Notes: generated from the sequence alone by a model not told the origin. 64,000 nt of DNA from Treponema sp. OMZ 787 (GCF_024181225.1 NZ_CP051198.1:2046001-2110000), one strand, 5' to 3'; counted from the stretch's first letter, positions 43,127 through 53,138 are shown. Numbers and translations: made by a program.

Positions 43127-46100
43127 TACAGAGAGAAAATTCTGTTTAACTCCTGTATTCTTTCTTCCGGTATAGGAATAATATCAAAAGAAGGCTTTGC
43201 AAAAAAGTATCCCTGAAACAAGTCTACACCGAACCGCAGCAATACATCAATCTCATCTATTGTTTCAACACCTTCAGCTAGGATTATTATATCTCTTTTC
43301 TTTGCATAGGAAACAAGGTTTTCCAATACATTTTGTTTATCGAGACTCTTATGAACATCCCTTACTATAGACATATCTATCTTTACAAGATTGGGTGACA
43401 AAAATAAAAGAGATGACTCGTTACTATAACCGCTTCCAAAGTCATCAATTGCAACCATTGCATTCCAGTTACGAATTCTCTCATTTTTTAGATCATAAAA
43501 GTTTGTATTAAGAGGTTCGGACTCAGTAATTTCAAGAACAATATTTGAAAGATAAGGCTTAAATCTTTCTTCAAATTCAAAAAACTTTGCTTCGGACAAA
43601 ACCTGGGAGCTTATGGTATTTAAAAATATTTTAGTGTTTTTCGATATTTCGCCTTTTTCTATCTTTTTAACAAATGTTTCCATTGCTCCAAAAAAAGTAA
43701 GCTCTTCAAGTTTATGCAGTTTTGATTGAGCCTTAGCAAGACGCAGAATATCTTCAGGGCTCTTAAATTCCGGAGCAAAAGAGCGCATAAGCATCTCATA
43801 TCCGTAAATATCGCCTGTACCGGAAGTAACAATCGGCTGTAGGGCATATTCTATGAGATTCCTTTCAAGCATCTGATTAAGAGCTTCCGTACCATGGATC
43901 ATTATATAATTCTTTTTATAAACATCCAAGTTAAACTCATGTAAAGAACCCTTAAACGAATGTTTTACATCATACATTGCAAAATCTGCATATCTCACCA
44001 AATCAGCCTGGTTATCTGCATCATAAGGATACCAAGCCAAACCTGCAGAAACGCGGAGTCTTGAATTTTCTCCGTTTGGGAGAACTATAGGTGTTTCCTG
44101 TATATCCTTCCAAAAAGCGGTCAAGATAAGCTTTATTTCATCAGAGGTCGAAAATGTGTAAAAGAAAGTATAAAACTCATCCCCTGAACGGCGGCAAACA
44201 AGACAGCGATCCTGTTGAAGCATGGCAAGTTTTTTTCCAAAAGACATAAGATGGGTATCGCCGTACGCATGACCAAAAGAATCGTTTAGATATTTTAGGT
44301 TATCGAGATCCCACATTACAAGGGCACAGATGCCTAAATGCTTTTGCTTAAATACTTCGGTAATCTTTCTGTCAAAGGCGGCTCTATTATAAAGACCGGT
44401 AAGGTCATCATAGTTCATTTGAAGCTCAAGTTTTTTTCGGTCTTCGACTTCCTTTGTAATATCAAGAGCTATACCTAAAATTTTGTCGTTTTCCTTAGTC
44501 TGCATAAACCGAATCCAGCGGACCATTCCGTGAGCCCCCGTCGGTATAGCATAGATAGTTTTAGAATCATCCTTTGAATTTATATAGTACTCATAATGAT
44601 CCAGCAATTTATAAAATTCGTCAGTCTTCAAAACCGAATCGCCTGAATATTTTTGAATATTAAAAAGCTTAAACCAAATCGAATTACAAAAAACCGTTCC
44701 CATTAAGATATTATGTTCAAAAACTCCTATAGGAACTTGAAGTTTTTCTATGATTGTAGATACACGCGATGCAGCATTAAACACACTCGCACTTAAGTTT
44801 TCTATAGCGACAATAAGAGTATCGATTTCGGTTATATTCATTTTTTCGATATTTACTATTTTTCGGGGATCACTATTTTGCAGCTTTAATACAACCTTTG
44901 TAAACATATTCGAAATATGTTTACTCGATAAGTAAGAACCGGCTAAGAACAAAAAACCGGACACAAGTACAGACTGCCAAAATATTTTTTTAAGAGTTAC
45001 CGAAAATGAAAGAAGGCTGGCTTCAGGAGCCAAACCTATCAGCACCCACTCTTGATTTTCGTACATTCCGTTCCGCTGATAAAGATGAAAAGGCTCTATC
45101 GCCAGACAGTACTTCTCTTCAAAAATTGAGACCTCTTCAATCGTATAAACATTCTTATAATTGGAACGCTCTACTTTAAAGGCCGGAATATGGCTTGCAT
45201 TCAAATTTCTAGCTATGCTGCTAAAAACTATCGGCAAAAAAGTTCCTGCATCATTATGAATATCATGCACTGCCACGCAGTACATTCCCTTTTTAGAAAT
45301 ATCCAATTCATCAAAACCTAAAAATGTTTGTATATACTTTGCAGAAAGATCTATACCTAGCACTCCATAAATATTTCCTGCATCATCCTTTATTGGAATA
45401 GAATATGTAATCGCATCATCACTCAAAGGATCAAGCTTAGAAAGCGTATTCCAAAATGCAAGATTTTTAGCAGGCTCATTAGGATACTTCATGGCGGCGG
45501 CAATAGGAGCATTAAAATAACGGTAAGCTACATCATGACTATTAGGTACTATCGTAAAAAAAGGCGACCAGTCTACACCAAGGGCAATATTATGATTTTG
45601 CACAACCTCAGAAGATCCTCTCGATATAACAAGATCATCGTTTATAGAAGAATAGGATGAAGGCTCTTCGTTTCTGACATATAAACCGGGATAAAAGAAC
45701 GCATTTGTCTTTACCAGAGGGCTGGGAGCATCTATAACAAAAAAGACTCCTGTAACATAGTTTCTTCTTATGGTATAAATAAGCTCAGGTAAAATAGTAT
45801 TAAGAACTCGGTTTTGCAATTCAGGCATATTTGCAAGCTGATAAAGATCAATATTATTACGGGATAACTCAGTCTTAATTACCTTTAAAACTTTTTCATG
45901 TAAGTCCGAAATTCTTGTCCATCTATTAGACATTTCATTTTCGATCAATATTTTGCGGTTTAAAACTTTTTCGCTTAAAACACCGTAGGCATTATCGCTG
46001 GATTTTTTTAAGATATCGGAACTTAGGAACATCGACATCATAACCGCTGCTTGAATAACAAATACAAAAAGCATAGGAACTAAGAGCCGTGACAAAATGG

Positions 46101-46137
46101 AGGTAGAATGTTTTCGCTTAGCTTTACTTTTTTTCAT
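43123..46137 (-). CDS. Sensor GGDEF-EAL protein (cyclic-di-GMP turnover)
   Basis: An about 1004-residue membrane sensor: N-terminal helix (LLVPMLFVFVIQAAVMMSMFL), an extracytoplasmic Cache-like domain of about 330 residues (GVLGIDLSAKYIQTFLG), a second helix (SVLVSGFLFLAGSYL), a PAS-like region (about 450-560), GGDEF (about 570-740; DDLTGLYNR, signature RRSGDEF) and EAL (about 760-1000; EMLMR in place of EALLR, LEITESE, IDDFGSGYS, AEGVET, FQGYFFAKP). The EAL metal and catalytic residues appear kept, so phosphodiesterase activity is likely. The cyclase signature is SGDEF with no RxxD inhibitory site. It follows a binding-protein gene by 11 bases, suggesting ligand sensing. Confidence 0.88.
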   Translation of the reverse strand: MKKSKAKRKHSTSILSRLLVPMLFVFVIQAAVMMSMFLSSDILKKSSDNAYGVLSEKVLNRKILIENEMSNRWTRISDLHEKVLKVIKTELSRNNIDLYQLANMPELQNRVLNTILPELIYTIRRNYVTGVFFVIDAPSPLVKTNAFFYPGLYVRNEEPSSYSSINDDLVISRGSSEVVQNHNIALGVDWSPFFTIVPNSHDVAYRYFNAPIAAAMKYPNEPAKNLAFWNTLSKLDPLSDDAITYSIPIKDDAGNIYGVLGIDLSAKYIQTFLGFDELDISKKGMYCVAVHDIHNDAGTFLPIVFSSIARNLNASHIPAFKVERSNYKNVYTIEEVSIFEEKYCLAIEPFHLYQRNGMYENQEWVLIGLAPEASLLSFSVTLKKIFWQSVLVSGFLFLAGSYLSSKHISNMFTKVVLKLQNSDPRKIVNIEKMNITEIDTLIVAIENLSASVFNAASRVSTIIEKLQVPIGVFEHNILMGTVFCNSIWFKLFNIQKYSGDSVLKTDEFYKLLDHYEYYINSKDDSKTIYAIPTGAHGMVRWIRFMQTKENDKILGIALDITKEVEDRKKLELQMNYDDLTGLYNRAAFDRKITEVFKQKHLGICALVMWDLDNLKYLNDSFGHAYGDTHLMSFGKKLAMLQQDRCLVCRRSGDEFYTFFYTFSTSDEIKLILTAFWKDIQETPIVLPNGENSRLRVSAGLAWYPYDADNQADLVRYADFAMYDVKHSFKGSLHEFNLDVYKKNYIMIHGTEALNQMLERNLIEYALQPIVTSGTGDIYGYEMLMRSFAPEFKSPEDILRLAKAQSKLHKLEELTFFGAMETFVKKIEKGEISKNTKIFLNTISSQVLSEAKFFEFEERFKPYLSNIVLEITESEPLNTNFYDLKNERIRNWNAMVAIDDFGSGYSNESSLLFLSPNLVKIDMSIVRDVHKSLDKQNVLENLVSYAKKRDIIILAEGVETIDEIDVLLRFGVDLFQGYFFAKPSFDIIPIPEERIQELNRIFSLY

Positions 46138-46148
46138 TATCACTCCGC

Positions 46149-47627
46149 TTATTTTAAATCAAATAATTTTTTTTCCAAATTGGTAAACCATGCTTCAAAT
46201 GAAGCATCTCCAATAAAATTTTTTAATGCATCTTCATTACTTTTTCCGGCTTTAATCTTTTCAACAACCTTAGCCCTATCTTCTTTTGCTTTTTCTTGGA
46301 GCAAATCCGAAAGAATGTGCCTTGCTTTATCGGAATTTTTAAAAGCAGGTTGAAAATAAAGATCCAAAGACTTCATTGTATCTATACTTACCTTGAGTGC
46401 ATCCTGTACAATAGGCAAAATACATATACCGTCACTGCAAAATGCAGCCGTTACGGACTCCACTTCCAGCTCCTTTTTCTTTACGGGAAGATACCCTGTA
46501 GAAACTGCAAACTCGGAATATTTTTGCATATCGGTAAACCATTTTAAAAACAGAACCGATGCAGTTTCTCTTTTTATGTTACTCCTTAATACTGCCATAC
46601 CGGCACCTTGCTGAACAACGGTTTTACGCTTTGCATTTCTAAAATGCGGAATGGGTAAGACCTCTAAATCGACAAGCCTGAAATTTCCAAAAGAATCTAT
46701 AACCTTAGACGGCATATATATTGAAGAAGAAGTTGAAGTTATACAGGAAATAATATCTCCTGTTTTTAAATCATCAGCCCTAAACCGGCCCTTTGCAGTA
46801 AAAAAGCCTTTAACATAAGGAACATAATAATTATCCCAACAAGTCCTCAAAGTTTTTTTATCCAAAACAAATTCGACATCGCCGTTTTCCAAAACTTTAA
46901 AAATATTATTGCCTAATTCATAAGTACCCGTTAAAATGTAATTACTTAAGGCATCCCTCCCAAAAAAAGGTCTACCGTCATTAGGCTCTTCAGTTAAAGA
47001 ATCCGTCCAGTTATAATATAATTCGGCAACCTTTACCAAGCCTTCCCAAGTAGTTAGGTCTCGGTAGGAAACACCCATCGCTTCAGCAAAGGGTTTCCAT
47101 GCAGTTTTATTTAAAACAAAAACTTCAGTGGCCTTTGCAACCGGAAAGAGTTTAATTTCATCATTTACTCCAAAACCTGAGGAATATAGAAAACTTTTAA
47201 CATACTCGTCTTTCTCTTTTTTGGTAAAAAAATCGGACAAATCCACCAAAAGATCTTGTTTATTAAAGTCATAGGCTGTATCGGGATAGGCCGAAAAAAT
47301 ATCTGGGATTTCATCAGCCCCTAGTTTTTGGGAGAGGGCATCGGATAAAAATGAAGATATTTCTCTGGCATTTCCGGCCCTTCTAATACCGCGGACATAA
47401 ACGCCGTATTTAGCTCCCTCTGAAGCATTAAAATTATCTACCAGCCTGTCAAATTTTTCTTTTTGAGATGCACTATAATAATGCCAAACATTTATAGTAA
47501 TGGGATCATTTTTATCCAAAACATTATCTAAATCATACTTAACGGCATTGCCTTTAGATAACCCACGATTACATGAGAATATAATCAGACAAACACAACA
47601 AAAAAAGACCAGCTTCAATATTTTCAT
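46149..47627 (-). CDS. Family-1-type extracellular solute-binding lipoprotein
   Basis: The 492-residue product has lipobox LIIFSC (MKILKLVFFCCVCLIIFSC). It opens with ITINVWHYYSASQKEKFDRLVDNFN, the usual start of carbohydrate-type binding proteins, and continues with DIFSAYPDTAYDF, GFGVNDEIKLFPVAKATEVFVLNK, TWEGLVKVAELY and QQGAGMAVLRSN. No permease or ATPase gene is near. Instead a GGDEF-EAL sensor follows directly, so this protein may report a bound ligand to that sensor rather than feed a transporter (inference). GAGG lies 5 bases before the ATG. Confidence 0.85.
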   Translation of the reverse strand: MKILKLVFFCCVCLIIFSCNRGLSKGNAVKYDLDNVLDKNDPITINVWHYYSASQKEKFDRLVDNFNASEGAKYGVYVRGIRRAGNAREISSFLSDALSQKLGADEIPDIFSAYPDTAYDFNKQDLLVDLSDFFTKKEKDEYVKSFLYSSGFGVNDEIKLFPVAKATEVFVLNKTAWKPFAEAMGVSYRDLTTWEGLVKVAELYYNWTDSLTEEPNDGRPFFGRDALSNYILTGTYELGNNIFKVLENGDVEFVLDKKTLRTCWDNYYVPYVKGFFTAKGRFRADDLKTGDIISCITSTSSSIYMPSKVIDSFGNFRLVDLEVLPIPHFRNAKRKTVVQQGAGMAVLRSNIKRETASVLFLKWFTDMQKYSEFAVSTGYLPVKKKELEVESVTAAFCSDGICILPIVQDALKVSIDTMKSLDLYFQPAFKNSDKARHILSDLLQEKAKEDRAKVVEKIKAGKSNEDALKNFIGDASFEAWFTNLEKKLFDLK

Positions 47628-47645
47628 AAATGCCTCGTGTGCTAT

Positions 47646-47674
47646 ATTCTACCATATAGTATTGGCAATTTCAA
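47646..47674 (-). promoter_or_regulatory. Promoter of the binding protein/GGDEF-EAL operon
   Basis: On the minus strand TTGAAA, 17 bases, TAGAAT, about 18 bases before the ATG. Confidence 0.75.
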
Positions 47675-47719
47675 GTATTAATAGAGAAAGTAAAGTATTT
47701 TTTTTATATTTAATAAGAA

Positions 47720-48391
47720 CTAAGGATTCTTTTTTATCTTAACATACCCCAAAGGAAGCAATTCACTATAAAGAGGCCTAAAAGAGTTATCAAATCCGTA
47801 GGTTGCTGCAAAGGCTGCGACATAAAATGCATCGGGGGACGGACTACTTGAAACTTGCACATCAGAGTCACCTCTTTTTGCATTAGAAAATAAATCACCG
47901 AATTGGCGTAAAGCCGTTGCAAGTACTTCTCCTTCAACGGCAAATTCACTAGGTAATGAAAGCACAGCTTCAAGCCGGAATTTTACACGCCTATTATTAG
48001 ATGGGGATGAACTTGGACCTGAAACAAGAGGTCTATCTTGATAAGATTTGCCTTGATATGTCAGCAGCTTATAATTATAAGACGACAATAGATAATTAAC
48101 GGCGTTGGCAGGATTTGACTCATTATACTTTACCATATTTTCTATCAGATTTTTACAATCAGTTTCGGATTCATAAATGCGGTAATAAACTTCAAACCCT
48201 TTAAAAAAACCTAATGCAATATCCCAGTTTTTTATATCGGATGTTCTAAATTCAAAATACATCTGATTTTCATCAGTATGTCCGGCAGGATTATGTATTA
48301 ACTCGGGAGGCTCCAAATAAACAATATCGTCTATCCCGCAGGAGAAAAAAATAAAAACACTTAAAAAAAATATTAACTTTTTCCCAAGCAT
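47720..48391 (-). CDS. Lipoprotein of unknown function
   Basis: The 223-residue product has a signal peptide with lipobox FIFFSC (GKKLIFFLSVFIFFSCGID). The mature part begins DIVYLEPPELIHNP and contains FEFRTSDIKNW and GFEVYYRIYES, resembling beta-sandwich surface lipoproteins of treponemes. A Ser/Pro-rich segment (SGPSSSPSNNRR) lies mid-way. No function can be assigned. GAGG is 6 bases before the ATG. It follows the TPR gene by 51 bases in the same direction. Confidence 0.7.
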   Translation of the reverse strand: MLGKKLIFFLSVFIFFSCGIDDIVYLEPPELIHNPAGHTDENQMYFEFRTSDIKNWDIALGFFKGFEVYYRIYESETDCKNLIENMVKYNESNPANAVNYLLSSYNYKLLTYQGKSYQDRPLVSGPSSSPSNNRRVKFRLEAVLSLPSEFAVEGEVLATALRQFGDLFSNAKRGDSDVQVSSSPSPDAFYVAAFAATYGFDNSFRPLYSELLPLGYVKIKKNP

Positions 48392-48442
48392 AAGACCTCG
48401 TTTAAGGATAAATCCGTTTTACCGAATCTATCCTTAACTCAA

Positions 48443-49171
48443 TTATTGGTTATCACTTCCGGTAATTACGATTATTCGGGATTTTGCAAGAAGAGCCCAT
48501 TCGTTTTGAGGATACTTTTCCAAAAGTCTATTATAAGTATGTACAGCATCTTCTTTTTTGTCCAAAGCTTCGTATAAGCGGCCCGTATTAAATATAGCTC
48601 TGGGAATTAGGGGAAAGTTTTCAACATTTGAAGCTCTTTCGTAGTAAGAGAGAGCTTTTTCTTTATCACCTAACTCATCGGCACAAGCGGCAGCATTAAA
48701 TGAAGCAACACCTTCAGCATAGGTGTTTTTTACGGCTCCGGCAGCAAGTTCATAAAATTTTAAAGCATCTTCATACATTTTTCGCTGAAAATAAATTTCG
48801 GCTATTGCAGTATTGGCTCTAAAACCGGCATAGGATGAAGAATATTTACTTCCTAAAGCTTTTAATTCTTCAATGGCCTTGTCTTCGGCTCCTTTGACAG
48901 CCTCAGAAACTTGTTTCTCACTCTGATCGGCAGGATCTTCAGCTGAAGGATTTTTAGCCTTATCTTCTCTTTTAAACTCTTCAAGCTCATAAATAACTTT
49001 TTCAACGCCGATTATGGAAGTTTTTCTGGAATTCTCGACTGTTACAAACCAAACAATTGTAACTGCTACTGCAGCCAGAATACAAACCAAAACTCCAAGC
49101 ACTATTTTTCTGTATTGGACTAAAAAATCATTGATTTTTTGTGCCAAATCTTTATTTTCCTCTGAAACCAT
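48443..49171 (-). CDS. Membrane-anchored TPR protein (YfgM-like)
   Basis: The 242-residue product has a short cytoplasmic N-terminus, one membrane helix (IVLGVLVCILAAVAVTIVWFVTV, about residues 24-46), a charged segment, and four to five TPR-like units (YAGFRANTAIAEIYFQRKMYEDALKFYELAA; ALSYYERASNVENFPLIPRA; AVHTYNRLLEKYPQNEWALLA). The plan resembles YfgM, which assists the SecYEG translocon and periplasmic chaperones. AAGGAG lies 7 bases before the ATG at 49171, within the end of the regulator gene. Confidence 0.78.
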   Translation of the reverse strand: MVSEENKDLAQKINDFLVQYRKIVLGVLVCILAAVAVTIVWFVTVENSRKTSIIGVEKVIYELEEFKREDKAKNPSAEDPADQSEKQVSEAVKGAEDKAIEELKALGSKYSSSYAGFRANTAIAEIYFQRKMYEDALKFYELAAGAVKNTYAEGVASFNAAACADELGDKEKALSYYERASNVENFPLIPRAIFNTGRLYEALDKKEDAVHTYNRLLEKYPQNEWALLAKSRIIVITGSDNQ

Positions 49172-49172
49172 T

Positions 49173-50690
49173 TTATATCTCCTTAATTTCAAGCTCTTTT
49201 ATCAATCTCGATAAATATGTACGCTGTATTCCGAGTTTTTCGGCAGCAGCTGTTTGATTCCATTTATGTTCATTTAGAATTTTGACAATAAAAGATTTTT
49301 TAAAATCATTTACGGCTGATTTTAAATCCCGATCCGAACAATTAGCCTCAGGCTCAAAGGATGAGGACTCAAGTTTTAAAAGCAAATCCTTTTCCTCGAT
49401 ATAAGGCGGCTTACCCAAAACACAGGCTCTCTCAACGGCATTTTCAAGTTCCCTAATATTTCCCGGCCAAGAATAAGCATTTATAAGTTTTTCAGCATCG
49501 GGCGAAAAGCCCAAAAACGGCTTTTTTACTTCTTTGCTGAATTTTTTTAAGAAAAAATGAGCAAGCTCCGGTATATCCTCCTTCCTGTTTCTAAGGGGAG
49601 GAATATATATCGGCAAAACATTTAGGCGGTAATAAAGATCCGATCTGAATTTACCCTGCCTTACAAGCTCTTCTATGTCCTTATTTGTTGCCGCTATAAT
49701 CCTGGTGTCAACTGTGAGGGTTTTATTTGAGCCGACCCTTTCAAAAGCCATTTCCTGCAAGACCCGCAAAAGCTTTGTCTGCAATGTTAAAGGGATATCG
49801 CCTATTTCGTCCAAAAAAATGGTTCCCTTATCGGCGAGCTCAAACCTGCCCTTCCTGTCCGAAATTGCATCCGTAAAGGCTCCTCTTACATGGCCGAAAA
49901 GCTCGCTTTCAAGCAAGCCTTCGGGTAAGGCCGCACAATTCACCCTGATAAATGGATTATTAACACGCCTCGAATTCAAATGAAGCTGTTCGGCAATCAG
50001 CTCCTTCCCTACACCGCTCTCTCCCAATATGAGTACGGAAGCATCGGAAGCGGCTATATTCCGGCAAAGTTCAAGTTTTTCATTCATCACCTTGCTTTTT
50101 GCGATAAATGTATGATAGCCTCTATCTTGTTCCAATTGGTCTTGGAGGCAAATGATTTCTTCCCTGGATTTCTTATAATGCTTTGCGTTTTGATAGGCTA
50201 TGGCTGTCTGAGTAGCAAAAAGTTCCAATACATTCAAATCGTCGGTATCAAAATCCTTTTCGTCTCTTTTGTTTAAGACTTCAATAACCCCGATACACTC
50301 GTCTTTAATACGCATGGGTACCGCAATCATATTACGGTTTTTATAGCCTGTAACCTTCTGAACGGTAGGATCAAAACGAGGATCGCTTAACACATCGTTT
50401 ATTATGGCACTTCGGTTATATTTTATAACCCAACCGGCAATACCGTCCAGTGCAAGCACTATTTTTTTTGCTTCAATCCCCTTAGGCCCTATTGCAATTT
50501 CAAACCTAAGTCTTTCACCGTCCGGCTCAAGCATCAAAAGAGATGCAGCATCCCCTTCCACAACATCCATTGCCGATTCTACAATTTTTTCCAACAGAAT
50601 GCTCAAATTGGAATAGTTTGAGTTTATCAGCAAGCTTGTGTTTATAAGAGTGTTAAGCTTATCTCTTTTAATGCTCTCAACCGTGCTCAT
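49173..50690 (-). CDS. GAF-AAA+-Fis transcriptional regulator (sigma54 activator type)
   Basis: The 505-residue product has an N-terminal GAF domain (about 20-165; VVEGDAASLLML, GIAGWV, NMIAVPMRIKDECIGVIEVLN), an AAA+ sigma54-interaction domain (about 190-420; Walker A GESGVGKE, GAFTDA loop, FLDEIGDIPLTLQ, PPLRNRKEDIPELAHFF) and a Fis-type HTH (WNQTAAAEKLGIQRTYLSRLIKEL). It has NifA-like architecture without a receiver domain, so a small ligand or protein at GAF should control it. The sigma54 contact loop reads GAFTDA instead of GAFTGA, a variant seen in some activators. Its targets are not visible in the window. Confidence 0.88.
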   Translation of the reverse strand: MSTVESIKRDKLNTLINTSLLINSNYSNLSILLEKIVESAMDVVEGDAASLLMLEPDGERLRFEIAIGPKGIEAKKIVLALDGIAGWVIKYNRSAIINDVLSDPRFDPTVQKVTGYKNRNMIAVPMRIKDECIGVIEVLNKRDEKDFDTDDLNVLELFATQTAIAYQNAKHYKKSREEIICLQDQLEQDRGYHTFIAKSKVMNEKLELCRNIAASDASVLILGESGVGKELIAEQLHLNSRRVNNPFIRVNCAALPEGLLESELFGHVRGAFTDAISDRKGRFELADKGTIFLDEIGDIPLTLQTKLLRVLQEMAFERVGSNKTLTVDTRIIAATNKDIEELVRQGKFRSDLYYRLNVLPIYIPPLRNRKEDIPELAHFFLKKFSKEVKKPFLGFSPDAEKLINAYSWPGNIRELENAVERACVLGKPPYIEEKDLLLKLESSSFEPEANCSDRDLKSAVNDFKKSFIVKILNEHKWNQTAAAEKLGIQRTYLSRLIKELEIKEI

Positions 50691-50702
50691 AAACGAACAG
50701 AT

Positions 50703-53138
50703 TTACTCCGGTTTATTCTTTAAGAGGTCTCCAAGAGTATAAGATGAATCATCATCTTCTTGTTCGGTTGACATATACTGAGAAATTTCTTCCTGCTGTT
50801 GTTTTCGTTTAAAATCTTTAATTGAGAAAGCAGTCTTTTTGTTTCTCGGATTGATTTCAATTACCACAGCCTTTATCTTATCGCCTACAGCATATTTTGC
50901 AAGAGCTTCTTCCGGTGTTTCCTCTCTGGACTCAACCAAATTTTGTTTGTGGATTAAGCCTTCGATGTCTCCGGGCACTTTTACAAACACACCGAAGTCG
51001 GTAATTGAGGAAACTTCTCCTTCAACAATAGAACCTACCTTGTAAGCGGCTCCGAATTTTTCCCACGGATCATCGGTAAGCTGCTTGATACCCAAACGGA
51101 TTCTTCTCGACTCTGCATCGCATTCGATAACGATAACTTCAATTTCCTTGTCTACCTCAAGCTCGCTTCCCGGATGCTTTACGCGTTTAATCCATGAAAT
51201 ATCGTCTGCGTGTAAGAAACCGTCAATACCTTCTTCAAGAGAAATAAAGGCTCCGGCATTTGTAATTTTAACAACCTTTCTGGTTAAGCGTGTTCCTACA
51301 GGGTAGCGTTCTTCGATGGTATCCCAAGGATTATCGGTAACCTGCTTTAATCCCAAAGAAACTCTTCCGGCCTGAATATCGTAGCCTAGAATCATACATG
51401 TTACCTTGTCTCCGGGCTTTAGGATGTCCTCAGGCTTATTGATCTTCTTAACCCAGCTGAATTCGCTGATATGGGCCAAACCTTCGATTCCTTCATCCAA
51501 CTCGATAAAGGCACCAAAGTCTGTCGTCTTTGTAACAGTTCCGGTAACAATGTCGTCAACATGGAACTTGTCTTCAAACTGAAGCCAAGGATCCTGAGTA
51601 AAATGCTTTAATGAGAGATTAATTCTCTTGTTCTCGGGATCAAGGCGGATTACCTTAAGCTCGATTTCTTCGCCCTTCTTTACGAAGTCCTTAGGACGGG
51701 TCACATGGCCCCAGCTCATATCATTGATATGTAAGAGACCGTCAAAGCCGCCTAAATCAATAAAGGCACCGAAACTGGTAAAGCTCTTAACAGAACCTTT
51801 TACGGTGTCGCCTATCCTTGTATTTTCAAAAAAAGCGTCTCTTTCTTTTTCGGTACGCTCTTCCATGTACTTGCGTCTGTTTACAACAATATTCTCGCCT
51901 GAGCGTGAGTTAAAACTCAACTTTTCAATGTAGAATTTTGATTTTAAACCAACCAAGGTTTCCGGTTTTTCAACTCTGGATACATCTGCCTGACTTAAAG
52001 GTAAGAAAGCAGTCAGTCCGCCGCCGAGCTTTACCTCGTAGCCGGCTCTTACCTGCTTTAAGATAGTGCCTTCAATGGGAGTCTTATCGGCATAAGCCTG
52101 TTTAAACTCTTTTTGAAGAATCAGCCTATCGGCCTTAAGTTTTGATACGGACAAATGACCGTTTGAGCCTTCGGTTTTTTCGATAAGAATAGTTACCTTA
52201 TCGTTTACCTTAGGTGCCTCATCAAACTCATCCAAAGGAATATGACCTTCGGATTTACCGCCTACATCGACAAAAACGGTTCCGTTGTTTACTTCAACAA
52301 CATAACCTTCTTTAATTGTCCCCGCCTCTGGAGCCTCAAAATTATTTAAGTACTCCTCTTGTAATTGTGCTTGGATGTTTCCGTTGGAGTCTTTTTCAAC
52401 ATCCTTTACCACTTCCATCTTTTCCATAGATAACCCTTTATTATTGATATTTTCCGACTTTGACATCGGCATTATTGCCGACACCTTCGCCAGCATTTTT
52501 GCATAAACTTCATTTATATTTAAGCCCGATGTATCTAAATATACGGCATCGGGAGCTATTTTTAAGCTGCCCTCTTTTTTGTTTTTATCCACCTCATCTC
52601 TTTCGAGAATCGTTTTTTTTATTTCTTCCAGCGAAAGATTGCTTGTTCCCTGATTGAAGCGTCTTTTTGCCCTGGCCTCTGCCGAAGCGTCAAGATAAAA
52701 CTTAATATCGGCGTTAGGAAATACAACAGTTGTCATATCCCTGCCTTCACAAACAGCTCCGGTCTTAGCGGCTTCTTCACGAATCTTTTTATTTAAGATA
52801 CGCCTTATAGGAACTATAGCTGAAAGAGGAGCAACAATTGATTCAACTGCATCACTTCGAAGATAAGCTTCAACATTTTCATTACCTAAAAACATTGAAC
52901 CGTTTATATAAAACAGTTCAGTCTTTTCTGCAAATGATGTCCATTTTTCTTCATCGGAAATATCGGGCTCCTGTCCGCCGCTTCCGTCATCCCCTCCTCC
53001 GGAAGAACGCAGCACGGCAAGAGCCAAGGCTCTATAAAAGCTGCCCGTATTCATAAATGTGATGTTCAAATGTTCAGCAAGCATCTTGGCAAGGGTGCTT
53101 TTGCCTGAGCCTGCAGGTCCATCAATCGCTATTATCAT
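50703..53138 (-). CDS. cmk-rpsA: Cytidylate kinase fused to ribosomal protein S1
   Basis: An 811-residue fusion. Residues 1 to about 230 are cytidylate kinase (GPAGSGKSTLAKML, NTGSFYRALALAV, CEGRDMTTVVFPNADIKFYLDASAEARAKRR), making CDP/dCDP from CMP/dCMP. It has a Gly/Asp-rich insertion (GGGDDGSGG) near residue 50. Residues from about 265 on hold six S1 RNA-binding repeats (first: AGTIKEGYVVEVNNGTVFVDVGG). Adjacent cmk and rpsA are common in bacteria; here they are one frame. An internal ATG at 52427 preceded by AAAGGG could give a free 574-residue S1. No Shine-Dalgarno precedes the first ATG, and two TATAAT boxes lie within 15 bases of it. Confidence 0.92.
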   Translation of the reverse strand: MIIAIDGPAGSGKSTLAKMLAEHLNITFMNTGSFYRALALAVLRSSGGGDDGSGGQEPDISDEEKWTSFAEKTELFYINGSMFLGNENVEAYLRSDAVESIVAPLSAIVPIRRILNKKIREEAAKTGAVCEGRDMTTVVFPNADIKFYLDASAEARAKRRFNQGTSNLSLEEIKKTILERDEVDKNKKEGSLKIAPDAVYLDTSGLNINEVYAKMLAKVSAIMPMSKSENINNKGLSMEKMEVVKDVEKDSNGNIQAQLQEEYLNNFEAPEAGTIKEGYVVEVNNGTVFVDVGGKSEGHIPLDEFDEAPKVNDKVTILIEKTEGSNGHLSVSKLKADRLILQKEFKQAYADKTPIEGTILKQVRAGYEVKLGGGLTAFLPLSQADVSRVEKPETLVGLKSKFYIEKLSFNSRSGENIVVNRRKYMEERTEKERDAFFENTRIGDTVKGSVKSFTSFGAFIDLGGFDGLLHINDMSWGHVTRPKDFVKKGEEIELKVIRLDPENKRINLSLKHFTQDPWLQFEDKFHVDDIVTGTVTKTTDFGAFIELDEGIEGLAHISEFSWVKKINKPEDILKPGDKVTCMILGYDIQAGRVSLGLKQVTDNPWDTIEERYPVGTRLTRKVVKITNAGAFISLEEGIDGFLHADDISWIKRVKHPGSELEVDKEIEVIVIECDAESRRIRLGIKQLTDDPWEKFGAAYKVGSIVEGEVSSITDFGVFVKVPGDIEGLIHKQNLVESREETPEEALAKYAVGDKIKAVVIEINPRNKKTAFSIKDFKRKQQQEEISQYMSTEQEDDDSSYTLGDLLKNKPE

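Noticed and set aside
49173-50690. Sigma54 promoters for the GAF-AAA+-Fis regulator within the window
   Set aside because: Several GGCAC-like strings occur (for example near 37980), but none is followed by TTGC at the right distance.
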